NCBI RefSeq assembly: GCF_014397005.1
Contig: NZ_JACGWS010000008.1
Coordinates: 186,001 to 250,000, forward strand
Source: Kordia aestuariivivens
GTDB lineage: Bacteria; Bacteroidota; Bacteroidia; Flavobacteriales; Flavobacteriaceae
Length of the DNA stretch: 64,000 bases
Reading direction: 5' to 3'
The translations under genes and the position numbers were made by a program. The notes under the pieces are model-generated. The model had not been told where the DNA came from. It searched no databases and worked only from the letters and a program-made list of their open reading frames with translations. Positions 10,747 through 21,047 of the stretch are shown in pieces (position 1 is the stretch's first letter; every line of letters starts with the position of its first letter).

Positions 10747-13700
10747 ATGAGAAGAAAATTACTATTCGCATTCTTAATTATTACAAACATCATTTGGGCA
10801 AATACAGATCTAGCAGCACCGGCAAATGATAATTTTGCAAACGCTATTCCGTTAACTTGTGGAAACAATTACACATCAAGCACCGTAGAAGCCACTTTAG
10901 ATGAAAACAATGCTCCAGATGCTACCACCCCACAAGCGGTTGATTTGGATGCGCCAAACATTTGGTATTCATATACAGGTTCAGGAACTCCAGAAACCAT
11001 TACGTTAGATTTATGTGCTTCCGGATATGATACTTCGTATTTAGTATATACGGGAACATCTGGCAACCTTACCTTGGTTGCGGCAAATGATTTCAATGAT
11101 ACTGAATGTGGTCCAGGATATCGTTCGTATGGTACCTTTGAATCGGATGGAAATACTACATACTATATTACGATTACTGGATACAACTCATCAGATGTTG
11201 GAGATGTCGACTTAACGGTTTCCTGTTTCCCATCGGATATAATACTGATTCCAGATGCTAATTTTGAACAAGCGCTGATTGATTTAAGTTTAGATACAGG
11301 AATTGTAAATGGATATATTTCTTCGACAGGAATAGATCAAATCAATGATTTGAATATTAGCAATAGTAATATTTCAGACTTATCAGGTATTGAAAACTTT
11401 ACAGGATTGCAATTTTTGAATGTCAGCAATAACAATCTTACAAGTTTACCGCTTACCGCAATTACAAATATAACGTCGCTTAATTGCAGTTTTAACGCTA
11501 TAACACTTATAAATTTGCGGAATCAAACGAATTTAACCTCTTTACAATGCAACAATAATGACGGATTGAGTGTGCTATTTGCAAATAATGGTAACAATAC
11601 TAATATCACACTTTTTGATGCTCGCAATACTGCAAATTTAGCATGTATTGAGGTTGATAATGCAGCGTACAGTGCAGCCAATTGGACAAACAGAGACGCC
11701 AATGTTCAGTTTTCAGAAATGTGCAACCAAACAACTTATACGTATGTGCCAGATGATAACTTTGAACAAGCGTTGATTGATTTAGGATATGATACTTCAC
11801 TGGATGATTATGTGCTAACAGCAAATATCAATACAGTTGGATCTTTAACTATTTCAAGTAGAAATATTACAGACCTAACAGGAATTGAAGGATTTACGGC
11901 TTTAACATTTTTAAGTTGTAGTAATAACATGTTGACAACTATAGATATTACTAATAATTCAATGTTAGGATATTTTTATTGTAAAAATAACCAACTTACA
12001 ACTATAGATGTTAGTCAAAATCCTGTATTAGAAACCTTTTGGTGTTATGAAAACTCATTAACTAGTATAGATGTAACTCAAAACTCTATTTTAAGATCAT
12101 TTCTATGTTTTGATAATGAACTTACAAGTATAGACGTGACTCAGAATTTAAGTTTAAGATCAATCGCTTTTGGTGAAAATCCAATAGAACACCTAGATTT
12201 ATCAAACAATTCTCAATTAACTTCAATAAACGCTTCAGGTGGTTCATTATCAAGTTTAGACTTAAGAAATGGAAATAACGTAAATATTAATTTCAACTTA
12301 GCAGGTTTCGATGTTACCAATAATCCAAATCTAAGCTGTGTAGATGTTGACGATGCTGCATACAGTACTGCAAATTGGACAAGTATTGACCCAGGACTGA
12401 CGTTTAGTGAAAATTGTACAGCACCAATTCCACCGAATGATGAGTGTGCTGATACCGTCAATATTCCAATAAGTGATGCTTCTTGTAACAATATAGTCGC
12501 AGGAACACTAGCAGGCGCAACAGACTCTGGCCTATTCCAATGTTTTGGAGGTACAGACTTTTCAGATGTTTGGTTTAGTTTCGTTGCCACAGAAACAACA
12601 CACGAGGTAAAGATATTAAATACTACGGGAGCGAATTCGAGAGTATTTCATACGGTCATTGATGCACAAACGTATAACTGTACAAATATTACAGATGCCG
12701 TTTATTGTACGGATGCTCTAGAACGACAAGCAACAGGATTAACGATAGGAAACACATATTACATTCAAGTATTTACGGATCTAGCTAACTCCACAGAAAC
12801 ATTTGATATTTGTATAACTTCAAGTGTAATTCCAGGATTAACTTTTGTGCCAGATAATAACTTTGAGCAAGCACTCATTGATTTAAGTTTAGATGATGTA
12901 TTGGATGATTATGTAGTAACAAGTAATATTGATGCTGTTAATGACTTAAACATTCGAAATCTTGGTATTTTTGACCTTACAGGAATTGAAGACTTTGCAG
13001 CGTTGGAAATCTTAAACTGCGGATTAAATTTCTTAGGAGAATTAGACCTAAGTAACAATACAAGCCTAAACTATCTAATTGCTGACAATAGCGCGTTAGT
13101 TGGGCTAAATGTTCAAAACGGAAACAATACCAACGTTACAACGTTCATCACGCTTGGTAATGTTGACTTATTCTGTATTGAAGTGGATGATGCCGCGTAT
13201 AGTACTGCCAATTGGACAACCGTTGAAACAGGAACAAGCTTTAGCACGGATTGTGGTTTTCTGGCGAATGATAATTGTGTAGATGCAATCAACATTCCTA
13301 TGAGCGATGCACTGTGTCTCAATGCAGTTACAGGAACTTTAGCTCAGTCAACAGATTCAAACGAATTTAAATGCTTTGGAAACACCGCTTCTTTCTCAGA
13401 TGTTTGGTATAGTTTCGTTGCCACAGAAACAACACACAATATCACATTCTTTAATTTAACAGGGCCGCCAAACACTGTATTTCACGCAGTCATTGATGCC
13501 GAAACATACAATTGCGGAAACATTATGGCTGCGATTGCCTGTTCAGATTCATCAAATAGCCAACTAACTGGACTTACAGTCGGAAACACCTATTACATAC
13601 AAGTATTTTCAAGCTTAGCAAATGTGAGCGCAACCTTTGATCTTTGTGTATCTACAAATACAATTCCAGGACAAACTTATGTGCCAGATGATAACTTTGA

Positions 13701-16413
13701 ACAAGCACTTATTGATTTAGGATACGATACAACGCTAGACAATTACGTAACTACGGCAAATATTAACACCGTAACATCTTTAAACGTAGTAGGCAAAAAT
13801 ATTGCAAGCCTAACAGGACTTCAAAGCTTCACAGCATTACAGTCGCTCGATTTTTCAATCAACAATGTTACTACAGTAGACCTTACTCAAAACGCTCAAT
13901 TGAGAGTCTTATTACTTACCGGAAATTCACTAGCAACTATCAATGTTTCTCAAAATCCACTCTTAAGAGGGTTAACTGTTGAAGAAAATTTACTTACAAC
14001 TATCGATGTCACTCAAAATCCACTTCTAGAATCACTAAACATTTCAAAAAATTTATTTACGTCTATCGATGTTACTCAAAACGCTGGATTAACTAATCTA
14101 GATGTAGGAGAAAATTCACTAAGCCAAATAAATGTCACTCAAAATCCTGTTTTGGCCTTTTTAACACTAGATAAAAACAATTTTTCTGCTGTAGACGTTA
14201 CAAACAATCCACTACTTTCCAGTTTATCTGTTGAAGAAAATTCATTGACAACAATTGATATCACCCAAAATCCAGTATTGTTAAGGGCATATTTTGGATA
14301 CAACCAATTAACAACGATAGATGTTTCTCAAAACCTAGCATTAGAAACGCTAAGTGTTACTGCAAATAGCCAAATTTCAACAATAGATGTATCCGTAAAC
14401 GCAGCTTTAAAAAATTTAAGAATAAACAGTACGCAGATATCAGAAGTAAATGTTTCAAATAATCTAAACTTGGAAGGTTTGTCCATATCAAATTGTCCCA
14501 TAACTGGAGTTGATCTTACTGCAAATGTAGCACTACAAAGTTTAGGTGTCGTAGGAAGCCAAATAAGGACGATTGATGTATCTCAAAATCCAGCATTTGT
14601 AAGCTTATTTTGCAGTAATACAAGTACACTTACCAGTGTAAATATTCAAAATGGAAACAATACAAACGTTACAACCTTCTTTGCTTTAAACACACCAAAT
14701 CTTACCTGTGTTCAGGTAGATGACGTAGCATATAGTTCAGCCAATTGGAGTAATATAGATGCAGGTACTAACTTTAGTACGGATTGTGGTTTCCTTGAAA
14801 ATGATAATTGTGTAGATGCAATCAACATTCCTATGAGCGATGCACTGTGTCTCAATGCAGTTACAGGAACTTTAGCTCAATCAACAGATTCAAACGAATT
14901 TAAATGTTATGGAAACACCGCTTCTTTCTCAGATGTTTGGTATAGCTTCGTTGCCACAGAAACAACACACAATATCACGTTCTTCAATTTAACAGGGCCA
15001 CCAAATACTGTATTTCATGCAGTCATTGATGCCGAAACATACAATTGCGGAAACATTACGGCAGCGATTGCCTGTTCAGATTCATCAAATAGCCAACTAA
15101 CAGGACTTACAGTTGGAAACACGTATTACATACAAGTATTTTCAAGCTTAGCAAATGTGAGTGCAACCTTTGATCTTTGTGTATCTTCATTGGCAATTCC
15201 AGGACTAACCTATGTGCCAGACAATAACTTTGAGCAAGCATTGATTGATTTAAGTTTAGACGATGTATTAGATGATTATGTAGTAACAAGCAATATTAAT
15301 ACAGTAAACGACTTAAACATTCGCAATCTTGGTATTTTTGACCTAACAGGAATTGAAGACTTTGCAGCATTGGAGATCTTAAACTGCGGATTAAATTTCT
15401 TAGGAGAATTAGACTTAAGCAACAATACAAACCTAAACTATCTAATTGCTGATAACAGTGCTTTAGTTGGTTTAAATGTGAAAAACGGAAACAATACGAA
15501 CGTTACAACGTTTATCACGCTTGGTAATGTAGACTTATTCTGTATTCAAGTAGATGACGCCGCATACAGTACAGCCAATTGGACAATTATTGAACCACTA
15601 ACTACTTTCAGTGAATATTGTGGCGATCCAATTCAAGTAGCTGCAAAAATATACTTGCAAGGTGCCATGCTACAACATACTGATGGTTTCATGCGTACAG
15701 ACTTAAAAGACAATAGCTACATATCAACAACAAGTCCATACACAGATGGCATTGCTATTCTTGCATCTGATCCAGTATTCACAGCAACAGGACAAAATAA
15801 AATTGTCGATTGGGTTTGGATAGAACTGCGAGATGCTACAGATCCTACAATGATCATTGATGGAAAATCTGCACTATTACAACGCGATGGAGACATTGTG
15901 GAAGCGCTAGTTGACGATGCCACAACTCCTGTACGTTTCAGCAAAGCACCAGGCGATTATTATGTGGTTATAAAACATCGCAATCACTTAGGAATCATGT
16001 CAAGCAATGCACTTTCGCTATCTGATGTTGCCACTACTGTAGATTTTACAAACAGTAACAACCAAATTACCTATGGTGCAAATGCGCAAACCACCTTTGG
16101 AATGCCAACCAATACTGTAGGAATGTGGAGTGGAAATGTGAATGGAGATACTGTTGTGCAATACGCAGGAACTACACCTGATACACCAGCAATTCTATCA
16201 ACAATACTAAATGATGCTGGAAACTTCTTAAACTTCCCAACGTATGTATTAAATGGATATAATACAAATGATATAAACATGGACGGCACAGCGCAATATA
16301 CGGGTACAACTCCTGATACACCATTCATACTCCAAAACATATTAGCACATCCCGGAAACTTCTTAAACTTTAGTACATATCAAATTATTGAGCAATTGCC
16401 TGAAAACGAATAG
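10747..16413 (+). CDS. Giant secreted LRR/PPC repeat protein (1888 aa)
   Basis: A signal peptide (about 1-20) is followed by alternating modules. A PPC-like beta domain (about 25-163) is followed by LRR block 1 (about 168-325) and LRR block 2 (about 333-560). PPC 2 (about 562-695), LRR 3 (about 698-838), PPC 3 (about 840-972), LRR 4 (about 976-1348), PPC 4 (about 1351-1485) and LRR 5 (about 1487-1625) follow. A C-terminal region ends with two dockerin-like units containing GNVNGDTVVQYAGTTPDTP and NTNDINMDGTAQYTGTTPDTP. Every LRR block opens with a variant of VPDDNFEQALIDL. The LRRs are of the short TIDVTQNPxLxxL type. The protein is probably a surface adhesin or binding protein; no catalytic motif was found. 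PPC 3 and PPC 4 are nearly identical at DNA level, as are LRR 3 and LRR 5. Confidence 0.8.
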   Translation: MRRKLLFAFLIITNIIWANTDLAAPANDNFANAIPLTCGNNYTSSTVEATLDENNAPDATTPQAVDLDAPNIWYSYTGSGTPETITLDLCASGYDTSYLVYTGTSGNLTLVAANDFNDTECGPGYRSYGTFESDGNTTYYITITGYNSSDVGDVDLTVSCFPSDIILIPDANFEQALIDLSLDTGIVNGYISSTGIDQINDLNISNSNISDLSGIENFTGLQFLNVSNNNLTSLPLTAITNITSLNCSFNAITLINLRNQTNLTSLQCNNNDGLSVLFANNGNNTNITLFDARNTANLACIEVDNAAYSAANWTNRDANVQFSEMCNQTTYTYVPDDNFEQALIDLGYDTSLDDYVLTANINTVGSLTISSRNITDLTGIEGFTALTFLSCSNNMLTTIDITNNSMLGYFYCKNNQLTTIDVSQNPVLETFWCYENSLTSIDVTQNSILRSFLCFDNELTSIDVTQNLSLRSIAFGENPIEHLDLSNNSQLTSINASGGSLSSLDLRNGNNVNINFNLAGFDVTNNPNLSCVDVDDAAYSTANWTSIDPGLTFSENCTAPIPPNDECADTVNIPISDASCNNIVAGTLAGATDSGLFQCFGGTDFSDVWFSFVATETTHEVKILNTTGANSRVFHTVIDAQTYNCTNITDAVYCTDALERQATGLTIGNTYYIQVFTDLANSTETFDICITSSVIPGLTFVPDNNFEQALIDLSLDDVLDDYVVTSNIDAVNDLNIRNLGIFDLTGIEDFAALEILNCGLNFLGELDLSNNTSLNYLIADNSALVGLNVQNGNNTNVTTFITLGNVDLFCIEVDDAAYSTANWTTVETGTSFSTDCGFLANDNCVDAINIPMSDALCLNAVTGTLAQSTDSNEFKCFGNTASFSDVWYSFVATETTHNITFFNLTGPPNTVFHAVIDAETYNCGNIMAAIACSDSSNSQLTGLTVGNTYYIQVFSSLANVSATFDLCVSTNTIPGQTYVPDDNFEQALIDLGYDTTLDNYVTTANINTVTSLNVVGKNIASLTGLQSFTALQSLDFSINNVTTVDLTQNAQLRVLLLTGNSLATINVSQNPLLRGLTVEENLLTTIDVTQNPLLESLNISKNLFTSIDVTQNAGLTNLDVGENSLSQINVTQNPVLAFLTLDKNNFSAVDVTNNPLLSSLSVEENSLTTIDITQNPVLLRAYFGYNQLTTIDVSQNLALETLSVTANSQISTIDVSVNAALKNLRINSTQISEVNVSNNLNLEGLSISNCPITGVDLTANVALQSLGVVGSQIRTIDVSQNPAFVSLFCSNTSTLTSVNIQNGNNTNVTTFFALNTPNLTCVQVDDVAYSSANWSNIDAGTNFSTDCGFLENDNCVDAINIPMSDALCLNAVTGTLAQSTDSNEFKCYGNTASFSDVWYSFVATETTHNITFFNLTGPPNTVFHAVIDAETYNCGNITAAIACSDSSNSQLTGLTVGNTYYIQVFSSLANVSATFDLCVSSLAIPGLTYVPDNNFEQALIDLSLDDVLDDYVVTSNINTVNDLNIRNLGIFDLTGIEDFAALEILNCGLNFLGELDLSNNTNLNYLIADNSALVGLNVKNGNNTNVTTFITLGNVDLFCIQVDDAAYSTANWTIIEPLTTFSEYCGDPIQVAAKIYLQGAMLQHTDGFMRTDLKDNSYISTTSPYTDGIAILASDPVFTATGQNKIVDWVWIELRDATDPTMIIDGKSALLQRDGDIVEALVDDATTPVRFSKAPGDYYVVIKHRNHLGIMSSNALSLSDVATTVDFTNSNNQITYGANAQTTFGMPTNTVGMWSGNVNGDTVVQYAGTTPDTPAILSTILNDAGNFLNFPTYVLNGYNTNDINMDGTAQYTGTTPDTPFILQNILAHPGNFLNFSTYQIIEQLPENE
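13268..13665 (+). repeat. Intragenic repeat copy 1 (PPC module)
   Basis: This segment, encoding NDNCVDAINIPMSDALCLN onward to FDLCVS, is repeated almost base for base at 14803-15190. The few differences are mostly synonymous. Confidence 0.85.
14803..15190 (+). repeat. Intragenic repeat copy 2 (PPC module)
   Basis: Second copy of the 13268-13665 module. The adjoining LRR segment 15205-15620 similarly copies 12838-13250, which suggests segmental duplication or gene conversion inside the gene. Confidence 0.85.
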
Positions 16414-16657
16414 ACAAAAATAAAAGTGTAAAATTGTATCAAACAAAAGGACAGCTCTTAAAAAGAATCATAAAAGAATAAAAATCAAAACATAAATACA
16501 TTTTCAAAGCGATTATTAAATTCATAATAATCGCTTTTCTTTTACTATAAATTTTAGCAATATCTTAATTGTTAAATCCTTTGTTAAGTCTTTTCATAAA
16601 TCGCCACTTATTTCGTAATTTAGCAACCAAAGAAAAAAATAAAAATTCAAGAGATAT

Positions 16658-17947
16658 ATGTCAGAGAATACAGCTACGTTAGAAATCAATGGTGAAAAAT
16701 ATGAATTTCCTGTAATCAAAGGAACTGAAGATGAATTAGCTATTGATATTAAGAGTTTAAGAGGTGCAACTGGTGGAGTCATTACAATTGATCCAGGATA
16801 TAAAAATACAGGTTCTTGTGAAAGTGCAATCACTTTCTTAGATGGAGAAAAAGGAATACTTCGTTACAGAGGATATTCCATTGAAGACTTAGCTGAAAAG
16901 GCTGATTTCCTAGAAGTTGCGTATTTACTAATTTTTGGCGAATTACCATCTTCTGAACAACTAGCAAAATTCCACAAAGACATCAAAGCGCAATCTATTG
17001 TAGATGATGATATCAAAAAAATAATAGACGCGTTTCCAAAATCTGCACATCCAATGGGCGTGTTAGCGTCTTTAACAAACGCACTAACAGCATTCAACCC
17101 ATCATCAGTAAATGTTGATTCGGAAGAAGAAATGTATCATGCAATCGTAAAAATACTTGGAAAATTCCCAGTATTAGTTGCATGGACAATGCGTAAAAAA
17201 CAAGGATTACCGTTAGACTATGGCGATTCATCATTAGGATACGTAGAAAACGTATTAAAAATGATGTTCAAAAAACCACATGAAGATTACACACTAAATC
17301 CAATAGTTGTAAATGCATTAGACAAATTACTAATCTTACACGGTGATCACGAACAAAACTGTTCAACATCTACGGTTCGTATTGTAGGTTCATCACACGC
17401 TGGATTATTTGCTTCACTTGCCGCAGGAATCTCGGCACTTTGGGGACCATTACACGGAGGTGCAAACCAAGCAGTATTAGAAATGTTAGAAGGAATTCGT
17501 CAAGATGGTGGAGACACTAAAAAATACATGGCGAAAGCAAAAGATAAAAGTGATCCTTTCCGTTTAATGGGATTCGGACACAGAGTCTACAAAAACTTTG
17601 ATCCAAGAGCAACCATTATCAAAACAGCAGCCGATGAGGTATTAGCTGACTTAGGAGTGGAAGATCCAATCCTTGACATCGCAAAAGGATTAGAAAAAGA
17701 AGCACTAGAAGATCCGTACTTTGTAGATAGAAAACTATATCCAAACGTAGATTTCTACTCAGGAATCATTTACAGAGCAATGGGAATTCCAACAGAAATG
17801 TTTACGGTAATGTTTGCATTAGGACGTTTACCAGGATGGATTTCACAATGGAGAGAAATGCGTTTACGCAAAGAACCAATTGGTCGTCCACGTCAAGTTT
17901 ACACCGGAGAAAACCACAGAGAATTCAAAAATATCTCTGATAGATAA
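16658..17947 (+). CDS. gltA: Citrate synthase (type I)
   Basis: Condenses acetyl-CoA and oxaloacetate, the entry reaction of the TCA cycle. The 429-residue length is that of hexameric type I enzymes. The catalytic triad is visible: His266 in LHGGANQAVLEM, His308 in GFGHRVYKNFDPR and Asp365 in PNVDFYSG. The N-terminal beta domain (DPGYKNTGSCESAITFLDGEKG) is typical of Gram-negative NADH-sensitive forms. It is followed by a strong terminator and then the DDAH-like gene, an order often seen in flavobacteria. Confidence 0.97.
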   Translation: MSENTATLEINGEKYEFPVIKGTEDELAIDIKSLRGATGGVITIDPGYKNTGSCESAITFLDGEKGILRYRGYSIEDLAEKADFLEVAYLLIFGELPSSEQLAKFHKDIKAQSIVDDDIKKIIDAFPKSAHPMGVLASLTNALTAFNPSSVNVDSEEEMYHAIVKILGKFPVLVAWTMRKKQGLPLDYGDSSLGYVENVLKMMFKKPHEDYTLNPIVVNALDKLLILHGDHEQNCSTSTVRIVGSSHAGLFASLAAGISALWGPLHGGANQAVLEMLEGIRQDGGDTKKYMAKAKDKSDPFRLMGFGHRVYKNFDPRATIIKTAADEVLADLGVEDPILDIAKGLEKEALEDPYFVDRKLYPNVDFYSGIIYRAMGIPTEMFTVMFALGRLPGWISQWREMRLRKEPIGRPRQVYTGENHREFKNISDR

Positions 17948-17964
17948 CACATAAAACAACACTG

Positions 17965-18000
17965 AAAAGCTTCATGGACTCAAGTCTATGAAGCTTTTTT
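17965..18000 (+). terminator. Terminator after gltA
   Basis: AAAAGCTTCATGGACT (17965-17980) pairs with AGTCTATGAAGCTTTT (17983-17998) apart from one G-T pair. A T run follows. Confidence 0.87.
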
Positions 18001-18018
18001 ACTATATACCCGAATTAT

Positions 18019-18933
18019 ATGTTAGAATTATACGTAAACGATGAAACCTCTCAACTGCGGGCAGTTGTACTAGGAACAGCAGAAAGTTGCGGACCTACTC
18101 CGAAAGCTGAAGACTGTTACGATCCAAAATCAAAACAACATGTTTTGGCAGGAACGTATCCATTAGAAAAAGATATGGTTCCCGAAATGGAAGCTGTTGC
18201 TGCCATCTTTGAAAAACACAATGTCAAAGTTTTCCGCCCGAAAATCATCAAAGATTACAATCAAATATTCGCTAGAGATATCGCTTTTGTCATTGAAGAT
18301 AAATTTATCAAATCAAACATATTACCAGATCGCGATCGTGAAATAGAAGCAATTCAGCATGTCATTGATCAAATCAATCCTGAAAACATTATAACCTTAC
18401 CAGAAGAGGTTCATGTAGAAGGTGGCGATGTAATGCCTTGGGGCGATTATATTTTTGTGGGAACCTATTCAGGAGAAGACTATCCGGAGTACATTACCGC
18501 ACGTACCAATATCGATGCAGTCATTGCATTGCAAGAATTATTTCCGCACAAAACTGTAAAATCATTCGAATTACGAAAATCAAATACAGAAGCAAAAGAA
18601 AATGCATTGCATTTAGATTGCTGTTTTCAACCCATTGGAAATGACAAAGCCATTCTACACAAAAACGGTTTCTTAGTGGACGATGAATACGAATGGTTGG
18701 TAAACTTCTTTGGAAAAGAAAACATTTTTGAAATTACAAAAGACGAAATGTACAACATGAATAGCAACATATTTTCTATCTCACCAGAAGTTGTCATTTC
18801 CGAACAAAACTTCACACGCTTAAACACGTGGCTTGAAGAAAAAGGATTCACCGTAGAAAAAGTGCCATACTCAGAAATAGCCAAACAAGAAGGATTACTA
18901 CGTTGTAGTACCATGCCATTAATTAGAGGTTAA
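18019..18933 (+). CDS. DDAH-like guanidino-modifying enzyme (amidinotransferase fold)
   Basis: The 304-residue protein belongs to the arginine deiminase/dimethylarginine dimethylaminohydrolase/amidinotransferase superfamily. The expected catalytic residues are visible. Asp137 is in HVEGGDVMPWG, His198 in ENALHLDCCF and the nucleophile Cys296 in LLRCSTMPLIRG, close to the C-terminus as in the family. FARDIAFVIEDKF (about 89-101) matches the conserved substrate-binding strand. It could be a dimethylarginine hydrolase, an arginine deiminase-like enzyme or an amidinotransferase; sequence alone does not decide. A second superfamily member (CtlX) lies 1.2 kb downstream. Confidence 0.8.
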   Translation: MLELYVNDETSQLRAVVLGTAESCGPTPKAEDCYDPKSKQHVLAGTYPLEKDMVPEMEAVAAIFEKHNVKVFRPKIIKDYNQIFARDIAFVIEDKFIKSNILPDRDREIEAIQHVIDQINPENIITLPEEVHVEGGDVMPWGDYIFVGTYSGEDYPEYITARTNIDAVIALQELFPHKTVKSFELRKSNTEAKENALHLDCCFQPIGNDKAILHKNGFLVDDEYEWLVNFFGKENIFEITKDEMYNMNSNIFSISPEVVISEQNFTRLNTWLEEKGFTVEKVPYSEIAKQEGLLRCSTMPLIRG

Positions 18934-19046
18934 TTTAACTTGAGTTCGATCTAAAATTCAATAGCGATTTTTCTTCTTTTCCGCAGTATAGCAGGAATTT
19001 TTCGTTAAGAATTTTTGAAGCCTTTATAGAAGGATACTTTCTTTTT

Positions 19047-19076
19047 GTCACATTGAGCGCAGTCGAAATGCTAAAC
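19047..19076 (+). repeat. Dispersed intergenic repeat (GAGCGCAGTCGAA type)
   Basis: CATTGAGCGCAGTCGAAATG resembles the segments near 21048-21070 and, in reverse orientation, 32831-32855. Such sequences recur between genes in flavobacteria. No function is known. Confidence 0.5.
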
Positions 19077-19144
19077 AAGCAAATAAAACAGCGGCAGTAA
19101 GTAAGTTTCTTAAAACGCTATAGACTAAAAACCAAAACGAAGTT

Positions 19145-19957
19145 ATGTGGAAACATGTTCTAAAAATAAGTTGTTTCATTGGTATCTTCAGTAATTCGTT
19201 TTATGGAATTGCACAAGGTCCCATTAGTGGGTTTTACAATAAAAAAGGAGAAGCAACCGTAGTTGCTGGTTTAGGATTTGAAGATTCTAAAAACTACTAC
19301 ATCGGAACTGAAAAAAGCGATTTAAGCAGAAGCCTCTACAGCTTTACGCTATTTGGAATCTATGGAATAAACGATAAACTAAACATACAAGCTTCATTGC
19401 CTTACTTATCAAGTAACAAACAAAACGGGTTTCAAGATGCACAATTTTTTCTAAAATATAAAGCTTTAAAAAAAGAATGGAAAACTGATAAATTGGAGCT
19501 TTCATTTGCTGCAGGATTTTCCTTTAATATCACTGATTATAATTTGGGAGGTTTAAACGATTTAGGACAGCAAGCTAAAGTTTTAGATACACGCGCATTA
19601 CTTCATTATCAAAAACAATCCGGTTGGTTTGTAAATGTACAAAGTGGATTTTCTTTTAAATTTGAAAATGTACCGAATAGCTTTCCCATGACGCTTAAAT
19701 TTGGAAAAGCAAGCGCGAAAAACTATGTTGACTTTTGGTACGACTTTCAATATGCTTTTGGCGGGATAGACTATCTGGAAACACCAACACCACAAGACTT
19801 TCAACGTTTTGGTACAAGCTATCATAAAATTGGCGGAACCTATCATTTTTCACTTTCCAAAAAATCAGGAATATACATAGCATCATCGTACGTGATTTCA
19901 GGTAGAAATGTATTTCAAGGATTTGCATATTATATTGGTTGGACCTATAAAATATAA
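19145..19957 (+). CDS. Predicted outer-membrane beta-barrel protein
   Basis: The 270-residue protein has an N-terminal signal peptide (about 1-23, ending near YGIAQ). Alternating hydrophobic/aromatic strands throughout (LYSFTLFGIYGINDKLNIQASLPYL, LELSFAAGFSFNI, GWFVNVQSGFSFKF, GIYIASSYVISG) end in an aromatic C-terminal strand (AYYIGWTYKI). This is the look of a 10- to 12-strand outer-membrane channel similar to the 'transporter/MetA phenol-degradation-like' barrels. No specific family is certain. It lies between the two guanidino enzymes and may handle the same substrates, which is inference only. Confidence 0.6.
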   Translation: MWKHVLKISCFIGIFSNSFYGIAQGPISGFYNKKGEATVVAGLGFEDSKNYYIGTEKSDLSRSLYSFTLFGIYGINDKLNIQASLPYLSSNKQNGFQDAQFFLKYKALKKEWKTDKLELSFAAGFSFNITDYNLGGLNDLGQQAKVLDTRALLHYQKQSGWFVNVQSGFSFKFENVPNSFPMTLKFGKASAKNYVDFWYDFQYAFGGIDYLETPTPQDFQRFGTSYHKIGGTYHFSLSKKSGIYIASSYVISGRNVFQGFAYYIGWTYKI

Positions 19958-20101
19958 AAAGCAACTCTAAATCAGCACTTTATTTATAGGCTTCGTAAAA
20001 TTTTTAAGTTTTATTGAAAAAAACGAAATTAAACAGGCATTATTTTAGTTTTTATGTAATTTTACCTCATCATAAAGCAATAACAAAAAGGTAGGTATAC
20101 T

Positions 20102-21037
20102 ATGCAACAAATTACCAATACTATACTCATGATTCGTCCTGTAGCATTTCGCATGAACGAACAAACGGCGGTAAATAACTATTACCAACAAGAATTAGAT
20201 GGCTCGTTGCCAAATACGGTACAAGTCAAAGCGCTACAAGAATTTGATGCGTATGTCGAAAAGCTAAGAGGAATTGGCATACACGTAATCGTAATTGAAG
20301 ATACGAAAGAGCCAGACACACCAGATTCAATCTTTCCAAACAACTGGATTTCTTTTCATGAAAACGGAAACGTGGGATTATATCCAATGTTTGCAGAAAA
20401 TCGCCGTCTCGAACGGAGAGAAGATATATTATTGGAATTAGAAAAACAAGGATACGTTATTGAAAACATTGTTGATTATACATCTGCCGAAGAAGAAGAA
20501 ATTTTCTTAGAAGGTACTGGAAGTATGGCACTCGACAGAGTCAACAGAAAAGCGTATTGCGCGTTATCACCACGAGCTGACGAAGAATTATTCATAGAAT
20601 TTTGTGAAGATTTTGAATTCACACCAGTAATCTTTACAGCCAATCAAACGGTAAACGGAGAACGCAAAGCCATCTATCATACGAATGTAATGATGTGTTT
20701 GGCGGAAAAATTTGCAGTTATCTGTTTAGAATGTATTGATGATAAAAAAGAACGTGAAAACGTAAAAAAACATCTCAAAGGAGATGGAAAAGAAATCATT
20801 GCCATCACAGAAGCACAAGTAAGAAACTTTGCAGGAAACATGTTGCAAGTAAAAGGAGCAAATGATGAAAACTTTTTAATCATGAGTGCTGCTGCACATA
20901 AATCATTAACAAAAGGTCAAATACAAGCGATTGAAAAGCATTGTAAAATACTATCAAGTTCATTAGAAACTATTGAAACTTGCGGCGGCGGAAGCGCACG
21001 TTGCATGATGGCTGAGGTTTTCTTACCGAAGCAATAA
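20102..21037 (+). CDS. ctlX: CtlX-like citrulline/guanidino hydrolase
   Basis: The 311-residue protein is a second member of the guanidino-modifying superfamily. It begins QITNTILMIRPVAFRMNEQTAVNNYYQ, the characteristic start of the CtlX citrulline-utilisation hydrolase family. FPNNWISFHENG (about 77-88), His193 in YHTNVMM and Cys301 in GGGSARCMMAEVFLP form the active site. CtlX is reported to hydrolyse citrulline to ornithine. Together with the upstream DDAH-like enzyme this could process methylarginine or arginine to ornithine; that pathway is inferred. A bidirectional terminator at 21228-21262 separates it from the convergent gene. Confidence 0.82.
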   Translation: MQQITNTILMIRPVAFRMNEQTAVNNYYQQELDGSLPNTVQVKALQEFDAYVEKLRGIGIHVIVIEDTKEPDTPDSIFPNNWISFHENGNVGLYPMFAENRRLERREDILLELEKQGYVIENIVDYTSAEEEEIFLEGTGSMALDRVNRKAYCALSPRADEELFIEFCEDFEFTPVIFTANQTVNGERKAIYHTNVMMCLAEKFAVICLECIDDKKERENVKKHLKGDGKEIIAITEAQVRNFAGNMLQVKGANDENFLIMSAAAHKSLTKGQIQAIEKHCKILSSSLETIETCGGGSARCMMAEVFLPKQ

Positions 21038-21047
21038 ATTTTCGTGT

